A stretch of DNA of 64,000 nt from NCBI RefSeq assembly GCF_026240905.1, contig NZ_JAPEVI010000002.1:310001-374000 (forward strand). Direction: 5' to 3'. The notes beneath the pieces were generated by a model. That model was not told where the DNA came from, ran no database searches, and saw only the letters and a list, made by a program, of their open reading frames with translations. Source of the DNA: Roseibium salinum. GTDB lineage: Bacteria > Pseudomonadota > Alphaproteobacteria > Rhizobiales > Stappiaceae. Both the position numbers and the translations under genes were made by a program. Below, in pieces: positions 17,401 to 24,966 of the stretch. Each line of letters opens with the position of its first letter. Position 1 is the stretch's first letter.

Positions 17401-18384
17401 TCAGGGAACCAGGACTGCGGCCCCTTGAAAGCGTCCCTCCCGCAGGTCGTCCAGCGCCTCGTTGGCTCTTTCCAGTAAATAGGGCGTAGTCACCGTCTTC
17501 ACACGGGCGCGCGGTGCGATCTTCAGGAACTCGGCCGCATCGGCGCGCGTCAGGTTGGCTACCGAGACGACCTGTCGCTCCTCCCACAGAATGCGGTAGG
17601 GAAAGGAGGGAATGTCGCTCATGTGGATGCCGCCGCAGACGACGCGGCCGCCTTTCTTCACCGCCTTCAGCGCCAGGGGAACCAGGTCACCCACAGGCGC
17701 GAACAGGATTGCGGCGTCGAGTTCGTCGGGCGGGCTGTCCTCGGATGCTCCTGCCCAAACGGCGCCGAGCGAGCGGGCATGGCTCTGGGCCGCCTCATCG
17801 CCCTTGCGGGTAAAGGCATAAACCGCACGTCCCTGCCAGGTCAGTATCTGGATCAGAATATGCGCGGCCGCGCCGAAGCCGTAAAGCCCGATCCGCCCGC
17901 CGTCGCCCGCCATCTTCAACGAGCGCCAGCCGATAAGACCCGCGCACATCAGCGGCGCGGCGGCCACCGGATCGTCAAAACCGTCCAAGGGAAATGCGAA
18001 TTCCGCATCCGCTATCACATGGGTCGCAAAGCCGCCATCGCGCGTATAGCCGGTAAACAAGGGTTTATCGCAAAGATTTTCACGTCCGCCGGCGCAGTAT
18101 TCGCAATGACCGCAAGTGTGGCCCAGCCACGGGATGCCGACGCGCTGATCCAAGTCGAGTGTCGATACGCCTTCGCCCCGCGCCACAACGCGGCCGACGA
18201 TTTCGTGGCCGGGAATGACCGGCAGCCTGGTGTCGGGCAGGTCGCCATCGACCACATGCAGGTCCGTCCGGCAAACGGCACAGGCTTCGACCCGGACGCA
18301 GATTTGACCGGCGCCTGGAACCGGATCCGGGCGCTCTTGGAGAACCAAACGCGTTCGCGGCGCGTTGAGTACCATGGCCTTCAT
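17401..18384 (-). CDS. Zinc-dependent alcohol dehydrogenase
   Basis: This 327-residue medium-chain dehydrogenase oxidises alcohols or reduces aldehydes. The catalytic zinc motif is CAVCRTDLHVVDGDL with GHEIVGRV. Structural zinc cysteines are in CGHCEYCAGGRENLCD. The nucleotide fold reads IGLYGFGAAAHI, so the usual GxGxxG is present as GFGAAA. It resembles the AdhA-like group often found in stress or solvent-exposure regions. It stands alone on the minus strand, with a 286-base gap to the divergent small gene. No stress-type promoter was found upstream. Confidence 0.85.
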   Translation of the reverse strand: MKAMVLNAPRTRLVLQERPDPVPGAGQICVRVEACAVCRTDLHVVDGDLPDTRLPVIPGHEIVGRVVARGEGVSTLDLDQRVGIPWLGHTCGHCEYCAGGRENLCDKPLFTGYTRDGGFATHVIADAEFAFPLDGFDDPVAAAPLMCAGLIGWRSLKMAGDGGRIGLYGFGAAAHILIQILTWQGRAVYAFTRKGDEAAQSHARSLGAVWAGASEDSPPDELDAAILFAPVGDLVPLALKAVKKGGRVVCGGIHMSDIPSFPYRILWEERQVVSVANLTRADAAEFLKIAPRARVKTVTTPYLLERANEALDDLREGRFQGAAVLVP

Positions 18385-18670
18385 GACAAAACGTCACCTT
18401 ATTCCGCTGCCGCTCCCATCGATCCGTGGAAAGCGGGCTCGGGATCCCAAAGGCGAGAACTTGCACCAATAGAAGGCCGGTGCATTGACCACAGTCAACG
18501 ACAGTCAGGTCATTTGCGGCTAGCCGGTATTTCTCGAACTCTTTGCCGCGTGCGCCTGAGGAGTTTCGTTTCGGCCCGGCACCGGCGGTTTTACCGTCTG
18601 CCCCACCGAAACGGAACGCACACCGGAGAGTTTGAAAATGCGGGCCAGGCCCGTTGGGAGGAGGAGAAAG

Positions 18671-18964
18671 ATGATAAAAGGGGCTGCGAAGGTTCATGAA
18701 CCGGCCGTCTCGGATGAGCAAGCTGAAACCCTCTGGTGGCCGGATTTCCGCGTGGTTGCGCTCGACAATGCCAGATGGCAGGTCAAGCTCTTATCGGCCA
18801 AGGCGTGCGATTGGGTCCGCAGGAGAACCGAACCGCCTTTGGCTTCCGATGCCGGAAAGCTGATGATCACGGAGCTTGCCAGCCTCAACCTTCTGATTTG
18901 CAGCGCGCGTGAGAGTGGCCTGAAGATCGAATATGTCGGTCCGCATCAGGTGGTCAGGTTCTGA
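18671..18964 (+). CDS. Small conserved-looking protein of unknown function
   Basis: A 97-residue soluble protein that I do not recognise. It starts MIKGAAKVHEP and contains a tryptophan-rich patch (LWWPDFRVV), a central helix (LSAKACDWVRRRTEPPL) and a C-terminal strand pair ending EYVGPHQVVRF. The ribosome site GGGAGGAGGAGAAAG before ATG 18671 is very strong, which supports expression. The preceding 286 bases hold no other gene. There is a GGAAC at 18613 but without a matching -10 element. Confidence 0.6.
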   Translation: MIKGAAKVHEPAVSDEQAETLWWPDFRVVALDNARWQVKLLSAKACDWVRRRTEPPLASDAGKLMITELASLNLLICSARESGLKIEYVGPHQVVRF

Positions 18965-19031
18965 GCGGCGCGAATAAGGGCCGATACCATCGCTGGCAGT
19001 TCCCCGCGGCAACGGAAATCCGGCACGTGCC

Positions 19032-19056
19032 GGAACCTTCTTCCAAAATCGCCGTT
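19032..19056 (+). promoter_or_regulatory. EcfG-type general stress promoter, perfect match
   Basis: GGAAC (19032-19036), 16 bases, CGTT (19053-19056). This is an exact match to the promoter type read by EcfG sigma factors in Alphaproteobacteria. It lies 36 bases before the flavodoxin-family gene start. Confidence 0.7.
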
Positions 19057-19091
19057 CGCCGCTTGAGGTCCGGCAGACGAAAGGAAACATC

Positions 19092-19715
19092 ATGGCCCAG
19101 GCGCTTTCCGCATTCGCATTGAACTGCTCGCTCAAATCCGCTTCCGACAACGAGCGCTCGTCAACCGACAAGATGCTGGACGACCTGCTTTCGGCGCTTG
19201 CCAGGTTCGGCGTCAAATCGGAGGTCGTGCGTGCGGTTGATGAAAACCTGAAGCCGGGTGTGCTCTCGGATATGGGCGACGGCGATGACTGGCCGCGGCT
19301 GCGCGGCAAGATCGTCGACGCGGACATCTTCGTGCTCGGCACACCCATCTGGCTCGGACATCCGTCCAGCGTCGCCCAGCGGGTGCTCGAACGGCTCGAT
19401 GCCTTTCTCGGCGAAACGGACGACCGTGGCCGCATGCCCGCCACCGGCAAGGTGGCTCTCGTGGCGGTCGTCGGCAACGAGGACGGCGCACATCACTGCC
19501 ATGCCGCCTGCTTCCAGGCTCTCAACGACGTCGGCTTCACCATTCCGGCCGGCGGCGGCTGTTACTGGGTGGGCGAGGCCATGCAGGCCACAGACTACAA
19601 GGATCTCGACAAGATCCCCGACCCGGTCCGCTCGACAATCGAGACGGCGGCCTCCAACGCGGTTCACCTGGCCGATCTTCTCAAGAAAGACCGCTACCCC
19701 GGCATTCAATCCTGA
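19092..19715 (+). CDS. Flavodoxin-family / NADPH-dependent FMN reductase-like protein
   Basis: This 207-residue protein has a flavodoxin-like fold that binds FMN and probably transfers electrons from NAD(P)H. The phosphate-binding loop is NCSLKSASDNERSSTDKMLDDL at the N-terminus. The segment ADIFVLGTPIWLGHPSS matches the second FMN contact, and VGNEDGAHHCHAACFQALNDVGF the third. The ATG at 19092 follows AAAGGAAAC. A perfect stress-type promoter precedes it, suggesting a role in redox protection. Confidence 0.82.
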   Translation: MAQALSAFALNCSLKSASDNERSSTDKMLDDLLSALARFGVKSEVVRAVDENLKPGVLSDMGDGDDWPRLRGKIVDADIFVLGTPIWLGHPSSVAQRVLERLDAFLGETDDRGRMPATGKVALVAVVGNEDGAHHCHAACFQALNDVGFTIPAGGGCYWVGEAMQATDYKDLDKIPDPVRSTIETAASNAVHLADLLKKDRYPGIQS

Positions 19716-19746
19716 AAGTGGCAGTTGCATGTCCGGGGTAGCAGCC

Positions 19747-20808
19747 TCAAGTGCTGGTCGCCTTCTTGAGTGCGTCAAAATCCCTACAGTCGGACAGGAA
19801 CAGAGCCAGGGGCTGCAGGGCCGGGATCTTTGCGCAAAAAATCATCATCACCAGCGACATGGGTACCGCCACAAGGGCGCCGGCCATGCCCCACACCCAG
19901 GTCCAGAACATTAGCGCGATCAGCACGACGAGCGGAGACAGCGACAACTCCCGCCCCTGAAACTTGGGATCGATGTAGTTGCCCATGATCTGCTCGATCA
20001 CCAGGAGTCCGATCCCGTAGATCGACGCCCACCAGGGAGGCAGTTGCAGGAAGGCGAAGGCTGCGGGCAATAGCCCTGCTACCAGAGAGCCGACGGTGGG
20101 CACATAGTTCAGAAGGACCGCGAGCAGTCCCCATACGAGCACGAAGTCGAGATCCCACATCCAGCTCCACAGGGCATAAAGCGCACCCGTGGCCACGCCG
20201 ATCACCGTGCGGACGACAAGATACCAGCGCACGCGCCCCGCGATGGAGAAAATCGCGTCGCGATATTCCTTGCCGTTGGCGTACCCGGATGCGGACTGCA
20301 GCTTGGCCGAGAGCGCCGGCGTTTCGACCAGCATCAACACCACGAGAAAGAGGATCAGCGAGAGAATTCCTGCGAGCGTGGTGGCCGACTGGAGAGTGAG
20401 CGTGACGAGGCTGAGCACCGGGTCGATGAGCCGGGCAGACAGCGCCTCTTCCCCGCCGTCCTTCATCAGGTTCGAAAAATCGATCCAATTCGACAACCTG
20501 GTCGCGTAGGCGGCAATGGCATCTTCATAGTCGGGCAGCTTGATGGTGATCTGACGCGCGGCCAGGAGCAAGCCACCGATAAAGATGGAAAACACGATCA
20601 GGATCACGATCACTGCGGCGAGATGGCCGAGCCAGCGTAACCCGTGGGGCAGGCGCTGGCGAAACAGCGCATCAACGGGCCACACCGCCATGGTGATGAA
20701 AAATGCGAGAGCGAGGGTGGAGGATACGAGGCTGGTGGCGTGAAGGGCAGCGACGGTGAGCAGGGCCGCCACGAGCCCGACGACCCAGGTCACAACTTGA
20801 AGATTCAT
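19747..20808 (-). CDS. AI-2E family transporter (YdiK/PerM-like membrane protein)
   Basis: This 353-residue membrane protein has about eight hydrophobic helices. The family hallmarks are the loop ending in LWSWMWDLDFVLVWGLLAVLLNYVPTVGS (about 220-250) and the C-terminal QIMGNYIDPKFQGRELSLSPLVVLIAL. Members export small molecules or ions; the autoinducer-2 role of the name applies to few of them. It is convergent with the flavodoxin-like gene. A stress-type promoter candidate lies upstream. Confidence 0.88.
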   Translation of the reverse strand: MNLQVVTWVVGLVAALLTVAALHATSLVSSTLALAFFITMAVWPVDALFRQRLPHGLRWLGHLAAVIVILIVFSIFIGGLLLAARQITIKLPDYEDAIAAYATRLSNWIDFSNLMKDGGEEALSARLIDPVLSLVTLTLQSATTLAGILSLILFLVVLMLVETPALSAKLQSASGYANGKEYRDAIFSIAGRVRWYLVVRTVIGVATGALYALWSWMWDLDFVLVWGLLAVLLNYVPTVGSLVAGLLPAAFAFLQLPPWWASIYGIGLLVIEQIMGNYIDPKFQGRELSLSPLVVLIALMFWTWVWGMAGALVAVPMSLVMMIFCAKIPALQPLALFLSDCRDFDALKKATST

Positions 20809-20866
20809 CGTTCCCTTGCTTCCCTCTCATCATGATGTGCCGGTACGCACTTTGTCTTCTTCCTTA

Positions 20867-20892
20867 AACAGCGTCGGGAGCCGTCTGGTTCC
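20867..20892 (-). promoter_or_regulatory. EcfG-type promoter candidate for the AI-2E gene
   Basis: On the minus strand GGAAC (20892-20888), 17 bases, TGTT (20870-20867). One base differs from CGTT and the TT core is kept. The start codon of the AI-2E family gene is 59 bases downstream. Confidence 0.5.
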
Positions 20893-20929
20893 GAAAGCTC
20901 CTCCGCGCAGCTTGAGATGAGGGCTGTTG

Positions 20930-21943
20930 TCAGCCGCCGCGCGGCTTCTCCAGCACCACGTTTTTCGCCTCCTTGTCCTCTCGCAGGCCCTTGTAGACCC
21001 CATGACGGACGCTGCCGCCGGCCGTAAATTCGGTGAATTCGATCTCGGCGACCAGATCGGGCGTCACATAGCGCACCGAACGCGCGATATTGGCCGGCAC
21101 CTCGGCAAAGGGCGAGGTCTTGCGGGCGCGCCTTTCTAACAACTTCGCCAACTTGTCCATCGTATCTTCATCGAAGCCCGTGCCGACGCGTCCGCGGTAG
21201 ATCAATTCGTCGCCTTCATACGCCCCGAGCAGGAGCGAGGCGAAGGGCCGGGCCGGCTTGTCGGAAAGGCTGTAGCCGCCGATGACGAGTTCCTGCCGCT
21301 TCGAACATTTCACCTTCAACCAGCTTTTTCCGCGCCCGGAGCGGTAGCGGTCGTCACGCTTGGCGATGATGCCCTCGTGGCCGGCGGAGCAGAGTTCCTG
21401 CAGTACCTTGTCCGCGTCCCCCTCGACGTGCTCTGAATACAGAAGAGGACCATTCTTGCTTTTCAGCAGCTTTTTCAGGCGGCGCTTGCGCTCCGTCAGC
21501 GGCTCGCCGGCCAGGTCCTTGCCGTCCTCTTCGAGAAGGTCGAAGACGAAGCACGACATGTCGCCTCCGGAGGAAAGCGATTTTTGAAGTGACGAGAAAT
21601 CGGTTCTGCCATTGGAATTGAAGGCGACGATCTCTCCGTCCATGAGCGTACCGCTGGTGGGCAACTCTGCTGCCGCGGCGGCGATTTGAGCGAACCGATC
21701 CGTCCAGTCCTTCCCGCCGCGCGTGTAGACCCGGGCGGTGCCGTCGCCGATGGCGATCAGTGCGCGGTAGCCGTCATATTTCATCTCGGACAGCCACTGC
21801 CCGCCCTCCGGCGCCGTGTCAACCAGCGTGGCAAGCTGCGGCTCGCGCCACTTGGGCAGCTTGCGCGCAGCCTTCGAGGACCGGCCGCCTTCCGCGCGGT
21901 TCTCCTTCGCCTTGGTCGATGCCTTTTTGGAGCCGCTGGCCAT
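20930..21943 (-). CDS. ligD: ATP-dependent DNA ligase, LigD-type, stand-alone ligase domain
   Basis: This is the ligase module of bacterial non-homologous end joining, 337 residues. The adenylation motif is SEMKYDGYRA with K55 as the AMP-accepting lysine. Other ligase motifs are GTLMDGEIVAF, FVFDLLEEDGKDL, EGIIAKRDDRYRSGRGKSWLKVKC and an OB-fold domain from about 225. A K-rich tail occupies the first 30 residues. The polymerase and phosphoesterase domains of full LigD are absent, so they may be encoded elsewhere. It lies 6 bases downstream of ku in the same operon. Confidence 0.92.
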   Translation of the reverse strand: MASGSKKASTKAKENRAEGGRSSKAARKLPKWREPQLATLVDTAPEGGQWLSEMKYDGYRALIAIGDGTARVYTRGGKDWTDRFAQIAAAAAELPTSGTLMDGEIVAFNSNGRTDFSSLQKSLSSGGDMSCFVFDLLEEDGKDLAGEPLTERKRRLKKLLKSKNGPLLYSEHVEGDADKVLQELCSAGHEGIIAKRDDRYRSGRGKSWLKVKCSKRQELVIGGYSLSDKPARPFASLLLGAYEGDELIYRGRVGTGFDEDTMDKLAKLLERRARKTSPFAEVPANIARSVRYVTPDLVAEIEFTEFTAGGSVRHGVYKGLREDKEAKNVVLEKPRGG

Positions 21944-21949
21944 CGGTCT

Positions 21950-22804
21950 TTATGCGCTCTTCTTTCGGCTGCCCGACTTGCTGCTTGCCGACGACTTCGA
22001 CCTGGATTTGCCGCCAGACGACTTGACGCTCTTTTGCAGCGCCGCCATCAGGTCCACGACGTTTCCGGCTCCCTCGGCTTCCTTGTCGGTCTTCACGCGG
22101 GTGGTGCCTTTCTTGCGCTTGCCGATCTTTTCCTCGACCAGGGCATGGATTGCCTCCGAATAGCGGTCCTTGAAGGCCGCGGCGTCGAAGGGTGCCGTTT
22201 TGCGTTCGATGAGCTCCTTGGCGACCGAAAGCAGATCCTTCTCAGCTTTCTTGTCGGAAATGGATGCAAAGAAGGGGTCCGTCTTGCGGATCTCGTTTTC
22301 ATAATGGAGCGTCTCCAGAAGCAGGCCCGTGCCGCAGGGCCGAACGGCCGCCAGGTGCTCCTGTCCGCGCATGGCGAGTTGGCCGATGCCGGCCTTGCCG
22401 GTTTCCTTGAGCGCATCGCGCACCACGCGGAAGGCGTCTTCCGCCAGTTCGTCGCGCGGGCTGAGGAAATAGGGCTTGTCGAAATAGATGGGCGGGATTT
22501 CGGTCACGTCGACAAACTGAACGAGCTCAAACGTCTTTTTCGATTCCAGCTTGATTTCCTCGATCTCGTCGGGATTGATCAGCACATATTCGTCTTTGTC
22601 GAGCTCGTATCCCTTCCAGATATCCTCGCTTTCCACCGGCCCGACGCCGGGCACCACCTTCTGATAGCGCACGCGCTTGCCGGTGGGTTTGTGAATCTGG
22701 CGGAACGAAATCTGGGCGCTCCGCTCGGTGGCCGAATACATTTCGACGGGGATAGCCACCAGCGAAAGCCGCAGCTGACCTTTCCATACGGGACGCGTGG
22801 CCAT
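21950..22804 (-). CDS. ku: Ku protein, DNA end-binding factor of non-homologous end joining
   Basis: Bacterial Ku of 284 residues. It forms a homodimeric ring on double-strand ends and recruits LigD. The core begins ATRPVWKGQLRLSLVAIPVEMYSATE and includes ISFRQIHKPTGKRVRYQKV and VVRDALKETGKAGIGQLAMRG in separate blocks. The C-terminal tail (about 255-284) is lysine/serine-rich and likely binds DNA. The ATG at 22804 follows the stop of a 25-codon leader ORF by 7 bases. A perfect stress-type promoter lies upstream of that leader. Confidence 0.95.
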   Translation of the reverse strand: MATRPVWKGQLRLSLVAIPVEMYSATERSAQISFRQIHKPTGKRVRYQKVVPGVGPVESEDIWKGYELDKDEYVLINPDEIEEIKLESKKTFELVQFVDVTEIPPIYFDKPYFLSPRDELAEDAFRVVRDALKETGKAGIGQLAMRGQEHLAAVRPCGTGLLLETLHYENEIRKTDPFFASISDKKAEKDLLSVAKELIERKTAPFDAAAFKDRYSEAIHALVEEKIGKRKKGTTRVKTDKEAEGAGNVVDLMAALQKSVKSSGGKSRSKSSASSKSGSRKKSA

Positions 22805-22811
22805 ATCTGCC

Positions 22812-22889
22812 TCACCCGTTCATGGTCTTGCCCGCCAGCCATGTGGCGATGGCGTGCGCGGCGGCGGCCGTCTCATCTCTGACATTCAT
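22812..22889 (-). CDS. 25-residue leader ORF upstream of ku
   Basis: A short reading frame starts at ATG 22889 (MNVRDETAAAAHAI) and ends at TGA 22812-22814. An excellent ribosome site (CGGAGG, 6 bases before the ATG) precedes it. Its stop is 7 bases before the Ku start, so Ku translation may be coupled to it. The predicted peptide is helical and alanine-rich with WLAGK near its end. I do not recognise a family. It may be a real small protein or a translational leader. Confidence 0.45.
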   Translation of the reverse strand: MNVRDETAAAAHAIATWLAGKTMNG

Positions 22890-22911
22890 GGAAAACCTCC
22901 GTTTTCAAGCG

Positions 22912-22937
22912 AACGGAGAAAAGCGGTAATTCGTTCC
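22912..22937 (-). promoter_or_regulatory. EcfG-type general stress promoter of the ku-ligD operon, perfect match
   Basis: On the minus strand GGAAC (22937-22933), 17 bases, CGTT (22915-22912). An expected start of transcription near 22905 gives a short leader before the 25-codon ORF at 22889. This places end joining under general stress control. Confidence 0.7.
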
Positions 22938-23130
22938 ATGACGGGTGGAGCCGGGCGGCTCCATCAGCGCGCCGTGCCCCCTGGCTTTCCCGCCTTCAGA
23001 CCCGCCGGCCGGTGGCGGTGAGGGAAGCGGGCCGACGAGGCTGGTAAAACTCACGATGGGCGAAGCAGCGATGCGGTATCCGGCGGTAATCGCCCGGGGA
23101 AAATTTATCTCTCGACGCCCTTTTAATGTG
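22938..23130. other. Intergenic stretch between divergent stress promoters
   Basis: The gap between the ku leader ORF (22889) and the sigma-factor start (23214) is 324 bases. It carries the two outward-facing stress promoters (22912-22937 and 23131-23155). In between I see no credible gene, RNA or repeat. Confidence 0.5.
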
Positions 23131-23155
23131 GGAACTCAATCGCCGGCGCCGCATT
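23131..23155 (+). promoter_or_regulatory. EcfG-type promoter candidate upstream of the sigma factor
   Basis: GGAAC (23131-23135), 16 bases, CATT (23152-23155). One base differs from CGTT. It lies 59 bases before the sigma-factor start and would give autoregulation or control by a master EcfG. Confidence 0.55.
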
Positions 23156-23213
23156 GAAGCGTTGTGCAACAGAGAAAAATCAACCTCAACACAAAATTGT
23201 CCGGGAGGACTGC

Positions 23214-23804
23214 ATGGCACCTCTTCCCCGTGTGGACGACAGACATGCTCGCCACCAGCAAACCATCTACCGGCCCAACGACGAAATCGTCGAGTTGATC
23301 CCGGCGTTGCGCGCTTTTGCGCGCACCTTCTACTACGACACCAACGACGCCGACGACCTCGTCCAGGAGACACTGACCAAAGCGATTGCGAGAATCCACC
23401 AGTTTACGCCCGGCACAAACATGAAGTCGTGGCTCTTCACCATCATGCGCAACACCTTCTACACCAAGATCAGGGTGCAGAAGCGGGAAACGCCGGCAAG
23501 CGCCGACTGCGCTTCACTGAGAGTGGCGGTGGATTCCACGCAGGAATGGTCGATGAAGGGCAAGGAACTGTCTCGCGCCCTGCACCGGCTGTCCCCCCTG
23601 CAGCGTGAGGTTCTTGTTCTTATCGGCGTGATGGGCGTGAGCTATGAAGATGCCGCCGTAATCCTCGGATGCGCCATAGGCACCGTGAAAAGCCGCCTCA
23701 ACCGGGCCCGCTGGAAACTGCTCGAGGAACTTGGCGAGGACAGCCCCGCTTCGAGCGTGGAACATGACGACGCCTTTACCGTCGGCTCGCTGCAAAAAGG
23801 CTGA
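23214..23804 (+). CDS. ECF RNA polymerase sigma factor, EcfG-like
   Basis: This 196-residue protein has sigma region 2 (LRAFARTFYYDTNDADDLVQETLTKA, then GTNMKSWLFTIMRNTFYTKIR) and region 4 (LHRLSPLQREVLVLIGVMGVSYEDAAVILGCAIGTVKSRLNRAR), quoted here in blocks. It resembles the EcfG group that runs the alphaproteobacterial general stress response. No NepR anti-sigma or PhyR gene is next to it, so it is probably a paralogue and not the master copy. I chose ATG 23214 because GGGAGGAC precedes it; an ATG 20 codons upstream lacks one. Confidence 0.85.
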   Translation: MAPLPRVDDRHARHQQTIYRPNDEIVELIPALRAFARTFYYDTNDADDLVQETLTKAIARIHQFTPGTNMKSWLFTIMRNTFYTKIRVQKRETPASADCASLRVAVDSTQEWSMKGKELSRALHRLSPLQREVLVLIGVMGVSYEDAAVILGCAIGTVKSRLNRARWKLLEELGEDSPASSVEHDDAFTVGSLQKG

Positions 23805-23905
23805 AACGCGCCTGAAAGCCGGAAACAATTTTTTCGCCTGTGCCGCGAACAAAATCGGCACATCAATCGTTGGAACAGCAAACGAACCAATTCAGGGAGC
23901 AGCCG

Positions 23906-24577
23906 ATGGCACGCCCAAGACAGCGTCAGGAATATCCGGAATGGTGGGAACGGGTCTCTTCGGGATACGGCGATGATCGCCGGCGCGACTGGCCGACCGA
24001 AGATCGCTGGTGGGACCGCGATCCCTATGGCGGCCCGAAACGCGAATACGGACCCGATTACCGCGATCCGTGGGGCCGCCACTACATGCAATCCATGCCC
24101 TACTGGCTCTACGCATGGCCGCTGCCCTCCGCATTCGCCGGAGATCGCTATTTTGAAGAGAGCGAATACCGGGACCGGGGGTATCGGGATCCAGACTACC
24201 GGGACCAGGACTTCCGTGACCGCGAAGGACGCGGTTTGGTAGACCGAGCGGCCGACGAGGTTTCCTCCTGGTTCGGCGACGATGACGCCGAACGCCGCCG
24301 CTGGCGGGACAGGCATCGCGGCAAGGGGCCGAAGGGCTATGCCCGTTCGGACAATCGTATCCTCGAGGACGTGAACGACCGCCTCATGGAAGACGGCGGT
24401 GTCGACGCAAGTGAAATTGAAGTGTCCGTCAAGGATGGCGAAGTCACGCTGAGCGGCTCGGTCACCGACCGCTTCGAGAAGCGGCGCGCAGAGGACTGTG
24501 CCGACATGGTGAGCGGCGTCCGCCACACCCAGAACAATTTGCAGATCGAGGAACCGGCGCGCGGGCAGCGGGCGTAG
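23906..24577 (+). CDS. BON-domain protein with acidic/aromatic low-complexity region
   Basis: This 223-residue protein has a C-terminal BON domain (about 160-218, DVNDRLMEDGGVDASEIEVSVKD with GEVTLSGSVTDR), a fold that binds phospholipids or other envelope parts. The first two-thirds are unusual: W-, R-, D- and Y-rich, with tandem YRDxx repeats at about 85-115 and a WFGDDDAERRR segment. There is no clear signal peptide. The ATG at 23906 has GGGAG upstream. It follows the sigma gene by 101 bases on the same strand and may be transcribed with it. Confidence 0.8.
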   Translation: MARPRQRQEYPEWWERVSSGYGDDRRRDWPTEDRWWDRDPYGGPKREYGPDYRDPWGRHYMQSMPYWLYAWPLPSAFAGDRYFEESEYRDRGYRDPDYRDQDFRDREGRGLVDRAADEVSSWFGDDDAERRRWRDRHRGKGPKGYARSDNRILEDVNDRLMEDGGVDASEIEVSVKDGEVTLSGSVTDRFEKRRAEDCADMVSGVRHTQNNLQIEEPARGQRA

Positions 24578-24621
24578 CACCGCCCCGTCGCGCGGCCACA
24601 GTCGAGAGTGAGGAAAACATC

Positions 24622-24810
24622 ATGCCAGCCAAATCAAAGTCCCAGCAGATGGCAGCCGGCGCAGCGCTTGCCGCAAAACGCGGCGAGAAAAAGAAAAGCG
24701 AACTGCAAGGCGCATCGAAGAGCATGGAAGAGTCGATGTCGAAGAAGGAACTCGAGGAACTTGCCTCGACCAAACGCAAGGGCAAGCCGAAACACGACTC
24801 GAAGGACTAG
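24622..24810 (+). CDS. DUF3008 small basic protein
   Basis: A 62-residue, highly charged soluble protein. The pattern MPAKSKSQQMAAGAALAAKRG followed by KSELQGASKSMEESMSKKELEELA and KRKG is typical of DUF3008, a small family common in Alphaproteobacteria and often stress-associated. The function is unknown. It lies 44 bases after the BON gene and is followed by a strong terminator. Confidence 0.85.
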   Translation: MPAKSKSQQMAAGAALAAKRGEKKKSELQGASKSMEESMSKKELEELASTKRKGKPKHDSKD

Positions 24811-24908
24811 CCCGCCCGGGCAGCGCACATCAGGAATTCCCGCCAACGGACACCCCTCTCCTCCCCATCCTCCCCCTGTCCGTTCGCGAGGACGCGGTGC
24901 AAAGCCGC

Positions 24909-24941
24909 AAGGAACCGGCCCCCAAGGCCGGTTCCTTTTTT
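24909..24941. terminator. Rho-independent terminator, usable in both directions
   Basis: A 12-base perfect stem (24909-24920 with 24926-24937) with a 5-base loop is followed by six T on the plus strand. The stem begins with AA, so the minus strand also has a short U run. It separates the sigma/BON/DUF3008 unit from the convergent topoisomerase gene. Confidence 0.9.
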
Positions 24942-24966
24942 GGCAGGGTATTGACCTCAATGACGG

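Noticed and set aside
18613-18655. EcfG promoter for the small gene at 18671
   Set aside because: GGAAC is present but no TT core occurs at 18-19 bases; CGTT at 18652 is too far.
23872-23896. EcfG promoter directly before the BON gene
   Set aside because: GGAAC at 23872 lacks a -10 element at the right distance; read-through from the sigma gene is more likely.
23840-23905. Upstream start for the BON gene
   Set aside because: ATG 23906 has GGGAG at proper distance; the earlier start has none.
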